NCBI GenBank assembly: GCA_002049455.2
Contig: KV918803.1
Location: 248,001 to 312,000, forward strand
DNA: 64,000 bases
Origin: Porphyra umbilicalis
Lineage: Eukaryota > Rhodophyta > Bangiophyceae > Bangiales > Bangiaceae
Direction of reading: 5' to 3'
Shown here: piece after piece, positions 33,401-45,803 of the stretch
How the letters are laid out: every line of letters begins with the position of its first letter
How positions within the stretch are numbered: position 1 is the stretch's first letter
Translations under genes and position numbers: made by a program
Notes under the pieces: model-generated
Databases searched by the model: none
Seen by the model: only the letters and a program-made list of their open reading frames with translations
Told to the model about the DNA's origin: nothing

Positions 33401-36400
33401 GCCAAGGCCGGAGGTGGCCGTCTCTACTACCTAGAGACACGGCCCTACTCATCGAGGACGACGAACGATCGGGCGGTGTCCGCAGGCGGCCACCGTTGCT
33501 ACTTACAAACTGAGGCGGTGTGCGACTGTGTAGCGCGCGTGACAGTATGAGCTATTTTCGCCCTCACAGCTTTTGTATGCTTCGAGTGTCAACAGAGACT
33601 GCGGGGTGATAAGCCGGCTCGGAAATCTTATGGCGCACCCATTTCGTTTTCTGGTCTCCCGCGGTGCCGCCTCTGACTGTTCGACGCTGGCCACAACGGC
33701 ACAGAACGCCGCCTGCCAAGCCGAGTAAATGAGGTCAGAGCGCGAATTGCAAGAAACAGCCAGGGAAACCCTGACTCCCACTTTTGCGCCGCGCCCAGGA
33801 ACAGAAATGCGCAGCAGTTCCGACAAGCGAGGGCAACTAGTACGGAACCTAACAGAAGACATTGTGCGGACAACGAACAGCAGTATCAAGATACGACACA
33901 ATCAAAAACCGAGACGAAACACACACACACAGAACCGAGCAAGGTGACATTGCGGGAAAAGAAATATTTGCAAGGTTCCTCACCAACACGTGTGGTGGCA
34001 AGTCTTCCAGCATGCAGGCGAGCGGCACACGACACACAATCCCCTGTCTCTTCCCTATATTCTCCGCGAGCCGCGCGCGGCCAGTAGACCTCATGTCGGC
34101 AGCGCCGCCGACGGCTCGAGCTATCGCGTACCGGCCACTGCTCCCAGTCACGGAGGCGCCCGATGCCAGCTGCCAACGGTGCCGGCGACGGCCGCCTCGT
34201 CGGCGGTAGCGTGCCTTCATGCGCCGCAGGAGCGCCTTTCCGACGACCGTGGGCGGTTGGGGGTGGCTGAAACGGGCGTCCACCGCCACAACTGTGGCCA
34301 CCCAGTGATCGCTGGCACAACGCGCTCGCCGCGTCGTAAGTTGCAGGCGGCGCGTCGGCGATGCTAACGTCAGGTATAGCAGCCGCTGCGGCTGGAACGC
34401 CTGGGTTGGCTGTAATGATTTCGTTGTCGCCGTGAGTATCCGTGACGTTCCACCTGTCGCAGGACACCTTCGTCGTGGTCTTGGCTGCTCCTGGCATGCA
34501 TTGTAGTAAATGACTGGAAAGAGCTTCTCTCCAATTGCGTCTCAAGGATCCCATGCTGCCGAGATGTCGGCGTGAGGAAGTCTGTGTCTAACGACGCTTT
34601 GTTCGACGGTCCCACAGCGCGTGCTTGCCGCGCGGGCGATGCACTCGACAAAAAATGGAGGAAACCGGAGAAGCCAGTTGTTGAATGGGTGTGGCGTAGT
34701 GCACTTGTCTCTATACGTCCATAACTGACAAGGCTGTCAGCAGTGCAGCATGCACGCCTGCTCGAGCCAGTTCCAGCTCACCGATTCCCAGAACGTCATC
34801 CTCTGTGCGCAATTTCGCGCTCACGAATCCTCCGCACGCCTGTCATTCAGCGGATACTTTTCCCCGTGAAAGAATGCGCCTGTTCTACCATCCATCCGGC
34901 GAACTTCTTCATTGAGGCCGCCGTGCAGGCTTCCCTCTCCCCGAAAGGTATATTTATATGCCTGCTCCCCACGGATGCAGGCTGCCCAACGTTCGGAAGG
35001 TCGCGCTCAGCCGTGGATCCTAGCGGCGCGCCATACTTCGACTGTGCCTCACGTTGACATGGTCTCGTGGCTCTGGGCGCCGCAGCGCTTGAGGTAGAAA
35101 ACATTCCTGAAGCCACACTCAGTGTGCGCTCGTCCCCCTGCCTGCCCTAAAGGCACGTTCTCAACAAAAATGAGCTCTCACCTGCACAGCTTTCTCGTCA
35201 CTGATGAGGACTGCTAGGGGGTAGCGCCTCCAATGCATAGCCAGCCGACGCCGGAGCCAAAGCGCTACCTCCTACGAGCAGCTGAAAGCAGATCCATACG
35301 GCCGGTTCTTCAGAGTCACGCGGACTGTTCGAGGGTGCCGAACAGGAATGAAAGACACTAGAACTGGAGAAGGCACGGCGTTACTTTATAGTGGGAGAAC
35401 GAACACGCATATGAATGGAATAATACAGTCGTTGTATGATGGCGTGCCCACAAACAGGTAACATGCCAGGAAAACAGCACGGCGTATTGAGGCGCAAAAT
35501 AGGCGGTAACAACACTCTACAGAATCGCGGCACGAAATCGATGCCCAAGGTAGTCAGCCAGCACGCCAAGAAATCGTCACGGCCCTCACTGGTATCTGGA
35601 AGAGCGCACGACAGTGCTTCACATCCTTCGACGGAAAAGGAAGAGTTGACCGCAGAGCCACTGACAACTGGTTGAGCGGCATGTCACGACAAGCAACGAC
35701 AACAAAAGTCACGGCAGCGAAGTCTGAACCCTAAGGCCGGTATGCCACTGGCGGGGCGACCATCTCAAAAAGAGAGAGACTGCCAGACGTGGGGGCGTGA
35801 TGGTCGATACGAACATCACGAAGCGAGCGTATGGCGGATGGTCGAGCAAAAACAGTGGCCGGGAGGATGAAGACGGTGACGGAGATGGTGAGGTTAACGA
35901 CGGATGCACCGATTGTGCGCAACGTCGGCCATCGTGTTGTCAACTACCACCTCTCCCTGGGACCATTCATGGATCCCCCCCTCCTTGAACATCAAAAACG
36001 GCACTGTCAAGCCGTCAATCCAGCCGTAATGTCCCTGGGCCACGACCCCGTCTCTCAGACCTCCTGGACGAGATCGCTGCCGGGAGATACGGCCGGACAC
36101 CTGACAAAAGAGGGCCACTTTCTCAAAAATTCTTCATGATGTCCGCTCTTTGGAGGGCCCATCGATGGCAGGAGTCGACCTGAGGAGTATTGATGGTGCT
36201 CGTGTCCGATTCTGACGGCCGCATGACAGAAACAACGCTTGGGAAAGCCGCTAGTCGCAGAAGACGACACCGGAGTATTCATGTTTTTCAAATCGGACTT
36301 GTGCTTGCGCAACTTGTTTGCCTTGGCGTCGCACAGGCTGACTATGCCTCCTTGATGCCCTCGTCTTCAATCTGAAAGCCTCAGAATTGAAAGGCGTCGC

Positions 36401-38814
36401 GATTGTTGTTGACTGCGAAGGCACCGCGGATGTGTACCTGCCCGGACTGACTCACAGCAGCATGCTGGTGCAGGCATACTATCGTACGCTGGCCGGAGTG
36501 AGCTAAGGCTGCGGCCTGATGGCTCAGGTCGGGGTATCCACCACGGCTGTTGGCATCTCAGGATAAGGAACGAAGTTTTCGGACTGTGACTGCGCGTGTG
36601 CCGAGCGAGGGCGCGAAAGGCGGATATGCACGCGCAAGACAACCGAGAGTACAATTGTCTGAGGAATAGACGCAGGAAAAGGCTACATCCGGGTACATGT
36701 TCGTGAAATTCTGGATGCAAGCCCGTTGTAGCTTAATAATCATATGAGCACCGGTTTGCTGCCCGCACATCCAGACCACAGGACACACTCTTTCTGTATA
36801 CGGCAAAAAGTCGCTGGCGACGGCCGTACTGTTCAAATCTCGATAATGCCTCTGGGAGGGTCGCTCGTAGCAGACGACTGTGGTGACACTGGGGTCGTGG
36901 TGGTAGTCGTCTTTTTGGCGTCCGCAGAGATGGCTGCCCAGCGACGCCGCCGCAAAGGCAAATGTCAGCACTTACGAGACCCCCGATCGAGTCAAGGACG
37001 ATCGATCAAAAGCATTGAAATTTGGGTGGATTCACCGAAAATCGACACGATTGCCTTGTCCACCGGAGCAATCTGGTGTGTTTCTTGTCACGATCCCAAC
37101 AGACTTCGAGCCATCCCCGTGGAAGTTCGTGCAGCCGTGGCCTCGCAAATGCGCGAATCGTGAAGTAGTTCGGACAGGACAAAACCAAGTTCTGAGTCTC
37201 CGCAGTCGTTGAGATCCCGGTCAATTGGAAACCGATGGGTGCCGTATGTTGCTCTTGCCTCGGAGCGGTCGCTCGTCGCTGGACATCCTCGTTTTCCGTG
37301 GCTCAGGCTGTTGGGTGCGCTCCACCACTAAAAATGTCATCCCCGCCTGCACTTGCGGCGGTGCCGGCTCTCTTGCCGTCCAAAGAGGTTGACCGGATGT
37401 CCTGCTCCATGCTGAGAGCGGCAATCGAAGACTTCCTGATTCGTTCGGCAAGGAACCTGATCATCCCGAGTGCTCTCTCCGTCTCCCGCACACTTGACGC
37501 GGCCGCTGTCAACGTAGCGGCGCCCACGGAAGTCTACATCCATCTCGCTCGACCACGGGACCAGCGCGATCCGGCAGATTGCCGCCAAGGAGGCCCTTCC
37601 CATGGTGGGGGCGCTGTTGGTGCCCGTGCTGGTCAAGCAAAAACGAGGTCGGTGCTCAGCGCCACCAAGTGGGGTAGGGCCGTATCGGTGAGCACGGGCA
37701 GGCAGGGTATGGAGTTGAGTCCTGTCGGGGACGTCCTGACGTTGCTGAAGGAGAACTCTAAACCGCCAACCCAAGTCGCCTCTCTGCCGTCATCGCAGCC
37801 GCCGTCTTCTTTCCCTTCCTGCAGCGGACAGTGAGCGGGATGACCGATGGTGTTGCCTTTGATTGTGCGGCCTCGTCGTACTCTCTCTCGGAGGAACAAG
37901 TGGCCTTTGTGGCGGCCGTACATGAGCACGTACGCAACATCACCAACACGCTGGAAGCGCGCTTTATATTGCTGAAGGGTGTTACGCTCGTGATGGCGCC
38001 GGACGTCGACGCGGTCAAGAACGCTCCGTCGGCGCAAGTCTTCGTGCGCAAGATGTAGCAGGAAGGGCGATATCATGCTGAGCCGGTCGAGCCCCTCACC
38101 TGGGCACTGAGCGACGTAGACAACATCGTTCCCTTCCCTCGACCCCCGCCTGGAATTAGTCTCCGCGGGTGCCAGGAGCGGTAGGTGCCTTGGGGAAAGA
38201 ATCGCGCGTACCAGATTCGTTCGGTCGATGATCACGCCAAGCACGTCGTTGATAGTGATGTTTCTCCGTTATCGTTCGTGCTCCCCACAAAAGCTTGGTT
38301 TCTTTTCCTGTTAAACACCAAGACGACCCATAAAGATCATGTAAAACTGAGTCAAGGCCGTCTTCCTCCCCTACGCATCACCAGCCTGGTCCAGATGGTG
38401 GGCACCACCGATCCAGGGCACCTTTCTGTCTGCTACAGCGGCTGGCAGCATCTCCGCTATCACACGGCCGAAAAAGCCAGGGTGACCGCACCCTCACTCG
38501 GCAGTCTTTTCCATGTCGTCGGCAGCTATCGAGGTGCTGACCTGCTGGCGCCCGAAAAGGGGCTTCGTGGCGGTGGCCGCGTCGGCAGCGGGCGGCGTCA
38601 TCTCGCAACCGCCGCACAGGCGCGCGACATTCCCCCGACCTCATCTCCTCCACGGCCGCCGCCGGAGGCAAGTGGTCCGCAACGGCAGCCGACGGCTGGA
38701 TCCCTGGCTGGCGCCGAGCCGACATGGGCACGTGCCTGGCCGCTTCGGTGGTCTGCGGCATCGCTTATTGGCGGCTTGAGAGGCGCTTATTCTATCTCCC
38801 GTCGGCCGCAGTCG
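30445..38814. other. Long lower-GC region without recognised genes
   Basis: Composition is more even than elsewhere and coding frames are short. Some frames have protein-like texture but no recognised family, such as minus 31,518-31,856 (contains EYDSYSSDASDPDITHHDVI), minus 30,460-31,026, plus 37,235-37,834 (contains SKEVDRMSCSMLRAAIEDFL) and plus 37,831-38,058 (EEQVAFVAAVHEHVRNITNT). They may be exons of a diverged E(z) gene (minus-strand ones near 31 kb) or decayed mobile genes. I cannot support any of them as separate genes. Confidence 0.35.
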
Positions 38815-38822
38815 GTGCAGAG

Positions 38823-39740
38823 CATGGCCCGCGGTGGATAAAGTAGAGCCAGACATATCCGCACATTATTCTCGTAATAATTCATAATCTGAGCCGCAGC
38901 CGCGTATCCATATCGTACTCTGTTCATCTACCGCCGGTTTGACTGAGCCATAATGACTCTCCGAAGGCAGGATACAGTATAATCTGAATCGAACTAGCAC
39001 CTTTCTTGATCCGGCTCACAGATTCTGCGCCGCATTGCTGGCGCGAGGGGATGCCTCCTCACCGGGTTTATTGTGCATATCACAAAATCTGGACCTTGAT
39101 GCATCAGCATCCGTTGCAAAATCGCTGTTTCATTGGCTCAGAGGGTGGTTCATGATGCTGAAGCGGATGTTGCGGATCCAGTTTTCGTGAGAAACACAAC
39201 AGGCGCCAACATCTGGCAGTGCCAAGCGGCGATCTTGCCAAAGAATCTCCGACCGGTTCTGTCCCGTGTGTGAACCCGTTGGCGTCGTTGTCAACGGCCT
39301 GCGCGAGAACCCAAACGGGCGCTTTCTGGTGAGCACACGAAAGTTCCGAAGATACATGCTGACGAGGACCGTGGCATCATCCAAATCAATTCAAACTACC
39401 AAATGATACTTGACGGCGGTTCATCGCAAAAAACGCTTGTGAATAAAAGCGCCTGTTTCCAGCAGACGTATGGCTGTACCTGGTCAGATATCTTCTATCG
39501 ATAAATCTTCTTTTTCTCCAGATGCATCATCCAAGAGAATATATTCAATCTGTCTATCCGGACTATATCCGAATTCGCACTAATTCAGTATCCGATTATA
39601 ATATTTGTCCTTACGCCGTCCGGCCCAGCAAGATCTGATTTCGGATAGATGACTTTGTCAAATACCATATCCAGAGTGCATCTCAGGCAATGTGGAATAT
39701 ATCCTACTGCTACAAAAAATGCCTGATTCCAAAGCCCCTG
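38823..39740. mobile_element. hAT non-autonomous derivative (918 bp) of the 8-kb element family
   Basis: Exact 8-bp duplication GTGCAGAG lies at 38,815-38,822 and 39,741-39,748. The left end (CATGGCCCGCGGTGGATAAA) is a decayed match to the large element's CAGGGGCTTACGTGGATAAA, and both continue with ATATCCGCAC. The right end is TTCCAAAGCCCCTG, like the large element's GATCCGAAAGCCCCTG. The interior is AT-rich with TATCCG motifs and no ORF of note. Confidence 0.85.
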
Positions 39741-39749
39741 GTGCAGAGG

Positions 39750-41600
39750 TCTATGCCGCGGGGGCGGCAGAAGAGGTGCCCACGCGCGAGCGCTGAAGCG
39801 TCAGCGCCGCGTCTGTGGCCGCTTTGGCGGCGGGAGGAAGCTTCGCGTTAAGGTCGCCGAGGCTGACAATATGCGCTCCCCACCCCACCAGAGCCGCCGC
39901 CGCCGGAGGCCTTTCCGAGGCGGTGGCTGCCAACTACTTTCTCTCCGACCTGCAGCAAACAGGCAGCGGTAGCACGTCGGCGGCCGGAACCGTGGTGGCG
40001 GGCATCTGCTCCTCGCCACCGCCAAGGCAGGCACAGTGTGCCGGCTCCCAAGCCTGCTGCTGGCGCCGCCGCAGGACAGACGGCTGCGGCGGCAGCCAAC
40101 AACTTGATCGCACGCCAGCGCGTTGGTGGCTGCGATGCGTCTCTGGCCGTCTCTGCGGGCAGTGGCATCTCCGCCTTGCAGCCGCTCAGGCTGCCGAGAT
40201 GCGCTCCCGATCCGACCTGAGCCGCCACGCCTCTCCAACATGGCTGCCGCCAACGGGTTTCTCGGCCACCGACGACATACAGGAAGGGGCGACACGCAGG
40301 TAGCTGCGTCGGCGACATATTAACCTTACCGTCGCAGAGGCGCGTGCCATGCCTACGCCCTCTTCCATTCCGTACCCGCCGCCGTGGCGGTCCGCCGCGG
40401 CGGAAGCAAAGCGCTTGAGGAAGCGCCGAACCAAAGAAGGAAATTGCGCGACTCTGGCCACCTTTGTGCCCTGTGGCATCTTCTCCGTGCCGCCGCGCAG
40501 GTGGCCAAGATGCTCCCACCACCCCCGTAGGCGCAGTAGCGCTCTGTGCCGCGGCGGCCGCAAACGCCATTCCTTCCTGCTGAACATCGACAGGCAGCGG
40601 CGCCACGTCGGTGGCCGCACCGGCAGCGGTCGCCATCTCCGCGTTGCTGCCGCCTCGGCTGGCGAAATGTTGGCGCATTCGACCCTGAAGCCGGCGCCGC
40701 AGCAGACCTGTCGGTCGCGGAAGCAGCCAACGACTCGATTGCTTGATGGCGCCAAGGCGGAAACGGCGCGGTCTCAGCCGCCTCGGCCAACGGCAGAATA
40801 TCCACCTTGCCACCGCCGAGGCCGCTGAGGGTCTCAGCCCACTCCCCATTGGCCGCCACCCGCAGAGATCTCTCTGCCGTGAAGACGGCCAAGGAACTGC
40901 TCACGCGCCAGCGCCACAGAGGCGCCGTTGCGTCGGTGGCTGAATCAGTGGCGGGCCGCGTCTCCACAGAACCGCGGCAGAGGCGGGCGGCATGCCCCGA
41001 CTCCCCAATACTCCACGGCACACGCCCCAGGCCCGTGTGCAAACACCATGGGCAGCCCTCTCACACGGTGGCAGTGGCGCGGCCCGACGCAAATGTGCGC
41101 GTCAGGTGCGCGAGCACGACACGCCCACCAGCCTCCTTCCACGGTAGGCGCACCCAATCCTGCCTGAGGCGGAAAAATGGGCAGCACAAGCGGTCCCCCC
41201 CCGTCATGTGGCGCAAGAAACATTACTTTCTCGGCGTGGCGACCATGAACACGGCACCCGTAAAGCCAGTACAGATGGCCCCGACCGACGCCGCCGCGCA
41301 CCTGCCGTGGAAAAGGCAGCGAGGAGAGCCGCCCTCTTGTGGCCTCTCCTCCCACGGGCACATCATGCTCGGTGCGCCGCGGTGCCGCCACAGATACGCC
41401 GCGTCTCTGCGGCAGGCAGACAAGCGGATGCGTCCAAGCCGCCCCTGTCTCCGCCGCCACCCCCTCACAACGGCCGCAGAAACGCGGACGATCGCAGAGC
41501 GCAGAGGCGCCGCCGCAGCCGATGCCTCCTTCGTGACCTTGCACAATCAGCCGCGGCAATGCGTCATGTGCGTCACGCCCATCGACTCCCTCGAGAAGCA
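39750..41600 (+). repeat. Degenerate tandem array, period about 160 bp
   Basis: Two anchor motifs recur. GCCAACNACTTGNTCGC-like blocks occur near 39,925, 40,098, 40,250, 40,405, 40,558, 40,727 and 40,890. Blocks like CATCTCCGCCTTGCCGCCGC, followed by GAGGCTGCCGAGATGCGCTC, occur near 39,838, 40,000, 40,150, 40,315, 40,473, 40,630, 40,795 and 40,955. Copies are highly diverged from each other, suggesting age. The array begins immediately after the target duplication of the 918-bp hAT element and fades after about 41.4-41.6 kb. Overlapping ORFs on both strands are by-products. Confidence 0.7.
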
Positions 41601-42740
41601 ACGGTAGGGATTACGGCTGGCCAAATAGACAGCTCTACAACTAGCTTGCCACGGCCGGCACTAGCTGGACAGGGGCGAGGAGCGCGACCGGGCGGTCCAC
41701 TGCCGCCACCTCTGCGGCAACGCCAATTGAAAAGCTGTGAGGCAACGAGGGCTCCTCTGTAGCGGCCGCTTCTGCTTCCGCCGTGGTGGTTGAGGTGGCT
41801 GACGCGCCTAGAGTGACGCCACGGCTCCTTTCCGCCGCCCCCGTAGCTACCGCCACGACCGCTGCCACCACCATGCAAGGCACCGCTGCCGGCGGCGACG
41901 CCTCTCGAGCATACCTGCATCCCGTTCCCGTCGCAGTGCACACGACTGCCAGGGTGGTGGGCGACGGCGGCTCTAGGTGCCGGGTAGGACCCCGGTGTTG
42001 GCGGCTGCGAGGGATGTGGCGCCACCGCCAAGTCACCGTCGCATCATCATCGTCGGCGGTTCTGCCCACTCGCTTTTTCGGGTTACTTCTTGGTAACTTC
42101 GAGGCGACACAGGCGCGAGCTGTGTCGCCAAGAAGTCGCCAACGGGGGCTACAAACAGAGTCATACGGTGGATCCAAGGGGACACCCAAGCAAACGGATA
42201 GCTAACTGGTTGGTCCGGTTTCAGGCATAATCTGCAGAACATATTTACCACTGATTTTGGGCATATGTTTCAGTACTATTTAGCTAACGCAGATTTGTTA
42301 ATCCAATTTAGTGGTAATTCCCTGGACTTTAGTCTAGGGTGCTTTCTCACACCCACACGTCGAAAAAAAAGTCCTTTTTTCTAGGGCACGTTGCGGCAGT
42401 ACTTAAAAAAACGTTTTTGGCGGTCCGTTTGGCTCCCTACGCCGTTGGAGGACGTCCCCCGGCGCTTTCTTGACTGTGGGAACATGCGCCGGGGCTGCCC
42501 GCATCTTTGTGTGAAGTTGCTAGAGGTGGCGACGTCTTTATCGCCCGTACGGTCCGCGGAAGCAGAATCGTGGTTAAAAAGGTGCGTGAGGGCAGGTGCG
42601 GCGTTTACGGGGTCGTAGGGGCAGGTGAACGCGGCGACGAACGGCCATGATGTCGCAATTCCGCGGTAGTTGGCCAGAATCGGGCTCTGCGGGCCCTGTG
42701 GAAGACGTCGGTTTTGATTTTTCAAACAGGGGGTCGTGTC
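41600..42740. other. Intergenic region with a solo R1-like end
   Basis: The first part is GC-rich and may contain further decayed 160-bp units. At about 42,310-42,350 ATTCCCTGGACTTTAG followed by TCTAGGGTGCTTTCTCAC resembles the right end of repeat R1. No gene recognised. Confidence 0.4.
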
Positions 42741-42748
42741 AGCGCTGA

Positions 42749-43687
42749 ATGCGCTGCGGCCTGCGTGGTCGCGTCCCTTCCCGCAACACCCGCGCGCGGC
42801 GGGTGGGGGCGGCGGCCACCACCGCTGGCGGTGTTGCCGCCGCGCCTGCCGCCGATGCGGCGGTGAGCAGTGGACGACTGTGCGCACGACGCGCGCCCGC
42901 ACACGGCAGCGAGTGGCGCCCGCGGCCGCGGCGCCCGCGGCCGCGGCGGTGCCGGCGGCGGCGGCGGCGGCGGCGTGGCGCCCCTGCTATTTTCTCGCTC
43001 CACCCCGCCGCCCGTCCCCCCGTGCCATCGACGGCTTCTTCCCCCCCCCCTCCCCCTCTGTGGCCCCACATACCCCCCCCTCCCCATCCACAGCGTCGCC
43101 GCCGCGCACGTGCGCATCGCGCAGCTCGGCCTCGAGTCTGCGCTGCGGCAAGCGACGACTGCCCAGCCAGCGTCGGCCGGTGGTTTCTCGGATGGTGGCG
43201 GCCGTGCCTCGGTGGCAGCCGCCGCCCGCCACGGCGGTGGCGGCCGCTGCTGACCCTCCGGTGGGTGCGGCAGGAGCCCCTCGCGGCGATCACCTACCCC
43301 CCCTCGGACGAAGACAAAGCGCTGGTCGCCGAGGAGCGTGCGGGCGGCCGCTACCCACCAGTGGGCGGGTACCCCCCCGACGGCAGCAGCTGCCGCTCGT
43401 GCGGGCCGCGGTGGACGCCGCGGCGGCGGTGGGCGGAGCGCCCCCTACGCCAGCAAGCGGTGGTCACGTCGGCGACTGCCACCACCGCCGCCATGGCCGC
43501 CTTCCTCGTCTCCTTTTTTCTGATCTCCCGCTCGTACGTGCGCTCCCAAGCGGCGCCGGTCGTGCAGGTGACGCTCACCCGGGAGGCGGTGCTCGACTTG
43601 CCCATGTATCTTTCGTCGTGTGAAAACAGTTCTATCGTTTTGCAAGTCCAGGGTGTTTTCGCGAACGCGCTTTCAGTCAATGACTGA
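42749..43687 (+). CDS. Possible membrane-anchored protein, exon structure uncertain
   Basis: The last 100 codons look coding: a Pro/Gly/Tyr stretch (GRYPPVGGYPPDG), then a single strong hydrophobic helix TTAAMAAFLVSFFLISRSYV, then a beta-type segment VVQVTLTREAVLDLPMYLSS ending FANALSVND. Another frame at about 43,092-43,253, after a CATCCACAG acceptor-like site, reads AAHVRIAQLGLESALRQATT, which also looks real, so at least one intron or frame error probably lies between them. The 5' half is Arg/Ala noise. The 3' end overlaps the convergent minus-strand gene by about 15 bp. No family recognised. Confidence 0.3.
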   Translation: MRCGLRGRVPSRNTRARRVGAAATTAGGVAAAPAADAAVSSGRLCARRAPAHGSEWRPRPRRPRPRRCRRRRRRRRGAPAIFSLHPAARPPVPSTASSPPPPPLWPHIPPPPHPQRRRRARAHRAARPRVCAAASDDCPASVGRWFLGWWRPCLGGSRRPPRRWRPLLTLRWVRQEPLAAITYPPSDEDKALVAEERAGGRYPPVGGYPPDGSSCRSCGPRWTPRRRWAERPLRQQAVVTSATATTAAMAAFLVSFFLISRSYVRSQAAPVVQVTLTREAVLDLPMYLSSCENSSIVLQVQGVFANALSVND

Positions 43688-44266
43688 CACGCGACCAACC
43701 AAATTAGTCAAATGACATTGTCGATCACGCAACGCCGCTGCCGCCGCGGCCGCAGTGGCGGCCGCCCCCCGGCCCCCGCCCTGCGGCCCGCCGCGTCGGC
43801 GCGGGCCGCAACCCCCGGCGGGGGTCCCCCCCCCCCCCCCAGCCGCCGCCGACCGTGCCGTCGCGTAGGCGCGGCGCCCCCGCAGCAGCGGGCGCACGTC
43901 GAGGCCCCCCCCCAGCTGCGCCGCTCCCGCGCCGTAGCGGTGGGCCAAAAACGCCGCGTGGGCGGAGAGCACCGCGTCCTCCCCCCCGGCGGCGAGCACG
44001 TAGGCGACGAGCGCCTTGACGGCGGGGGGGAGGCGGCGGCGGGGCCGTCAGTACCCGCGGCGGCCGCGCCCGCGGCGGCGTTGTGGTTGGCCGTTGCCGC
44101 CACCGCCCACCCTTCCCAGGCGTTTTGCAGTGCGTCGGCCAACAGACGGCCGGCCGCGGGAGCGGAGGACGGGGCATCCGCCACCGCGTGGGGGAAAGGC
44201 GCGTCACCGGCCGCCGCCGCGTCGGCACCGCCGTCGGCCACCGCCGCGCCGCCGCCGTCTACCGCC

Positions 44267-44300
<34 letters not shown>

Positions 44301-45207
44301 AGTCGGCCGCCGCGCCAACGCCGCCGCCGACGCCGCCCGCCACCACAAGCCCCGCCGCCGCGTGCCCGTCGGCCACCGCCTGCACCACCGTCGGCGGCGC
44401 CTTGGCCACGGCCAGCCGCCGCCGCAGTGGCGGCGACGCGGGCAACGGCGCCGCGGGGCGGGTCGCGCCCGCCGCTGAAGCGGCCCGCCCCCCCGCCAGT
44501 GCCGCCGACCTGTCGGGCGACGCCGCGGTGGCCTTCGGCGGCGGCGGCGGCGCGGCGGGCGCGTCGGCCGCGGGCGCGGCCGCGCCCACACCCGCCGGCG
44601 GGGCCTCTGCCGCGTCTGCCGCCGCGGGCGCGTCGGCGGGCGGCGCCGACGGCGGCCGCCGGCGGGGCGACCGCAACGGCCGCCGCCGCTCCCGTCGCGG
44701 CGGAAAGGCTGCGTCGCCCACCGCGGCGGCGGGCGCCGCAGACGCCGGAAAGCGGAGGTTGGGCGGCTGCCGGTGGCGCTCGCCTGACGGCGTCCCCCCG
44801 CTGCCGCCGCCGTCTGCTGCGGCGGCGGTCGTGTGCGGCGCGTGCCATCTGCGCGCCGCCGCAGGCAGCGGGGGGGGCGCCTCGACTCGCGCCGGCCGGC
44901 ACCGCCGGCCGTCGCGGGTCGGCAAGACCGCCGGCGGCGCCGTGGCCGCCCCCGTGGTGAACGGGAGCACGGAAAGGCTGCGGAAGATGCCGTCGGCGCC
45001 GCCGCCGGCGGGGCGGCGCGCCGCACCGGTCGGCAGCGGCGGCGGCGGCGGCGACGGCGACGGCGACGGGCGCGGCGGGGGTGGCGGCGGCGACAGCGGC
45101 GCCGTGGCCAGCCCCGACAGGCAGCGGCTGGCTATGTCGGAGAGCGACGCGAAGAGCGCGTCGGGGGCGCCCGCCGGATGGGGGACGTCGGGGGACAGGG
45201 GCGGCAC
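43673..45207 (-). CDS. Unrecognised Ala/Pro-rich protein
   Basis: The minus strand starts MPPLSPDVPHPAGAPDALFA and continues SLSDIASRCLSGLA, with helical segments such as ADGIFRSLSVLPFTTGAATA and AAGRLLADALQNAWEGWAVA separated by long Pro, Ala and Gly linkers. Near 44,000-44,030 the protein-like reading moves to another frame (ALVAYVLAAGGEDAVLSAHA, then AFLAHRYGAGAAQLGGGLDV) across runs of C, implying a homopolymer error, a small intron or a true frameshift; that frame ends at 43,673. I prefer this strand to the 647-codon plus frame because its segments have hydrophobic helical texture. (GCC)n tracts occur at 44,216-44,290. No domain known. Confidence 0.42.
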
Positions 45208-45795
45208 CGGGGGAGCGCCCAGGTGGCCGGCAGAGGGCGACCGCCGGGCGCATCCGCCGCCTCCGTCGTTGTCCGTCCTCCGCCGCCCCGCCGCCTCCCG
45301 CCCTGACCGCGGCCGACAGCGGCCGCCACTGCCTTCGCCCCGCCGCCCCCACCCCCCCCCCTTCCCCCGGCCGTTACCGGCCCCGTCGAAGCCACAGCCA
45401 CCACCAGCACCGCCGCCATCGCCACGGCCACTACCGGAGTTGGGGCGAACGTGCGGGCGGCGGGGGCGGGGAATGAGCGCTGGCCGCCTTTTCCACCTTT
45501 CGCGGCCGGCGGCCGCGGCGGTTGGAGCCTCTCCCGCACCCCCTCAAGAGACCTCGGGGGATTCCTGTGGGAGCAGGCCACCGCCAATCAATCATACTGC
45601 TGGAAAAACACAGCTGCACGAGCAGAACAATGTGGGCACGGCTCTTATCCAATGAAAATAGTTTAAAAACACGTCGCCCCAGGGCAGCAACACTGTCCTC
45701 GTCAGGGTCTCTAGTACCGTCACCGCAGGGCGGCACCCGCCAATCAGAGGCCGAGTTTACAGGCAAGACTGATGGCGATGCGCGCAAGACCTTGC
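45208..45795. other. Intergenic region
   Basis: GC-rich to about 45,520, then mixed. Nothing recognised apart from low-complexity C and GCC runs. Confidence 0.4.
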
Positions 45796-45803
45796 ATCTG
45801 GAT

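Noticed and set aside
39848-40849. 333-codon minus-strand open frame
   Set aside because: It lies within the 160-bp degenerate tandem array, and its internal repetition follows the array; not evidence of a gene.
43712-45655. 647-codon plus-strand open frame
   Set aside because: It is antisense to the better-textured minus frame, made of Ala/Gly/Pro/Arg runs, and explained by GC-rich (GCC)n composition.
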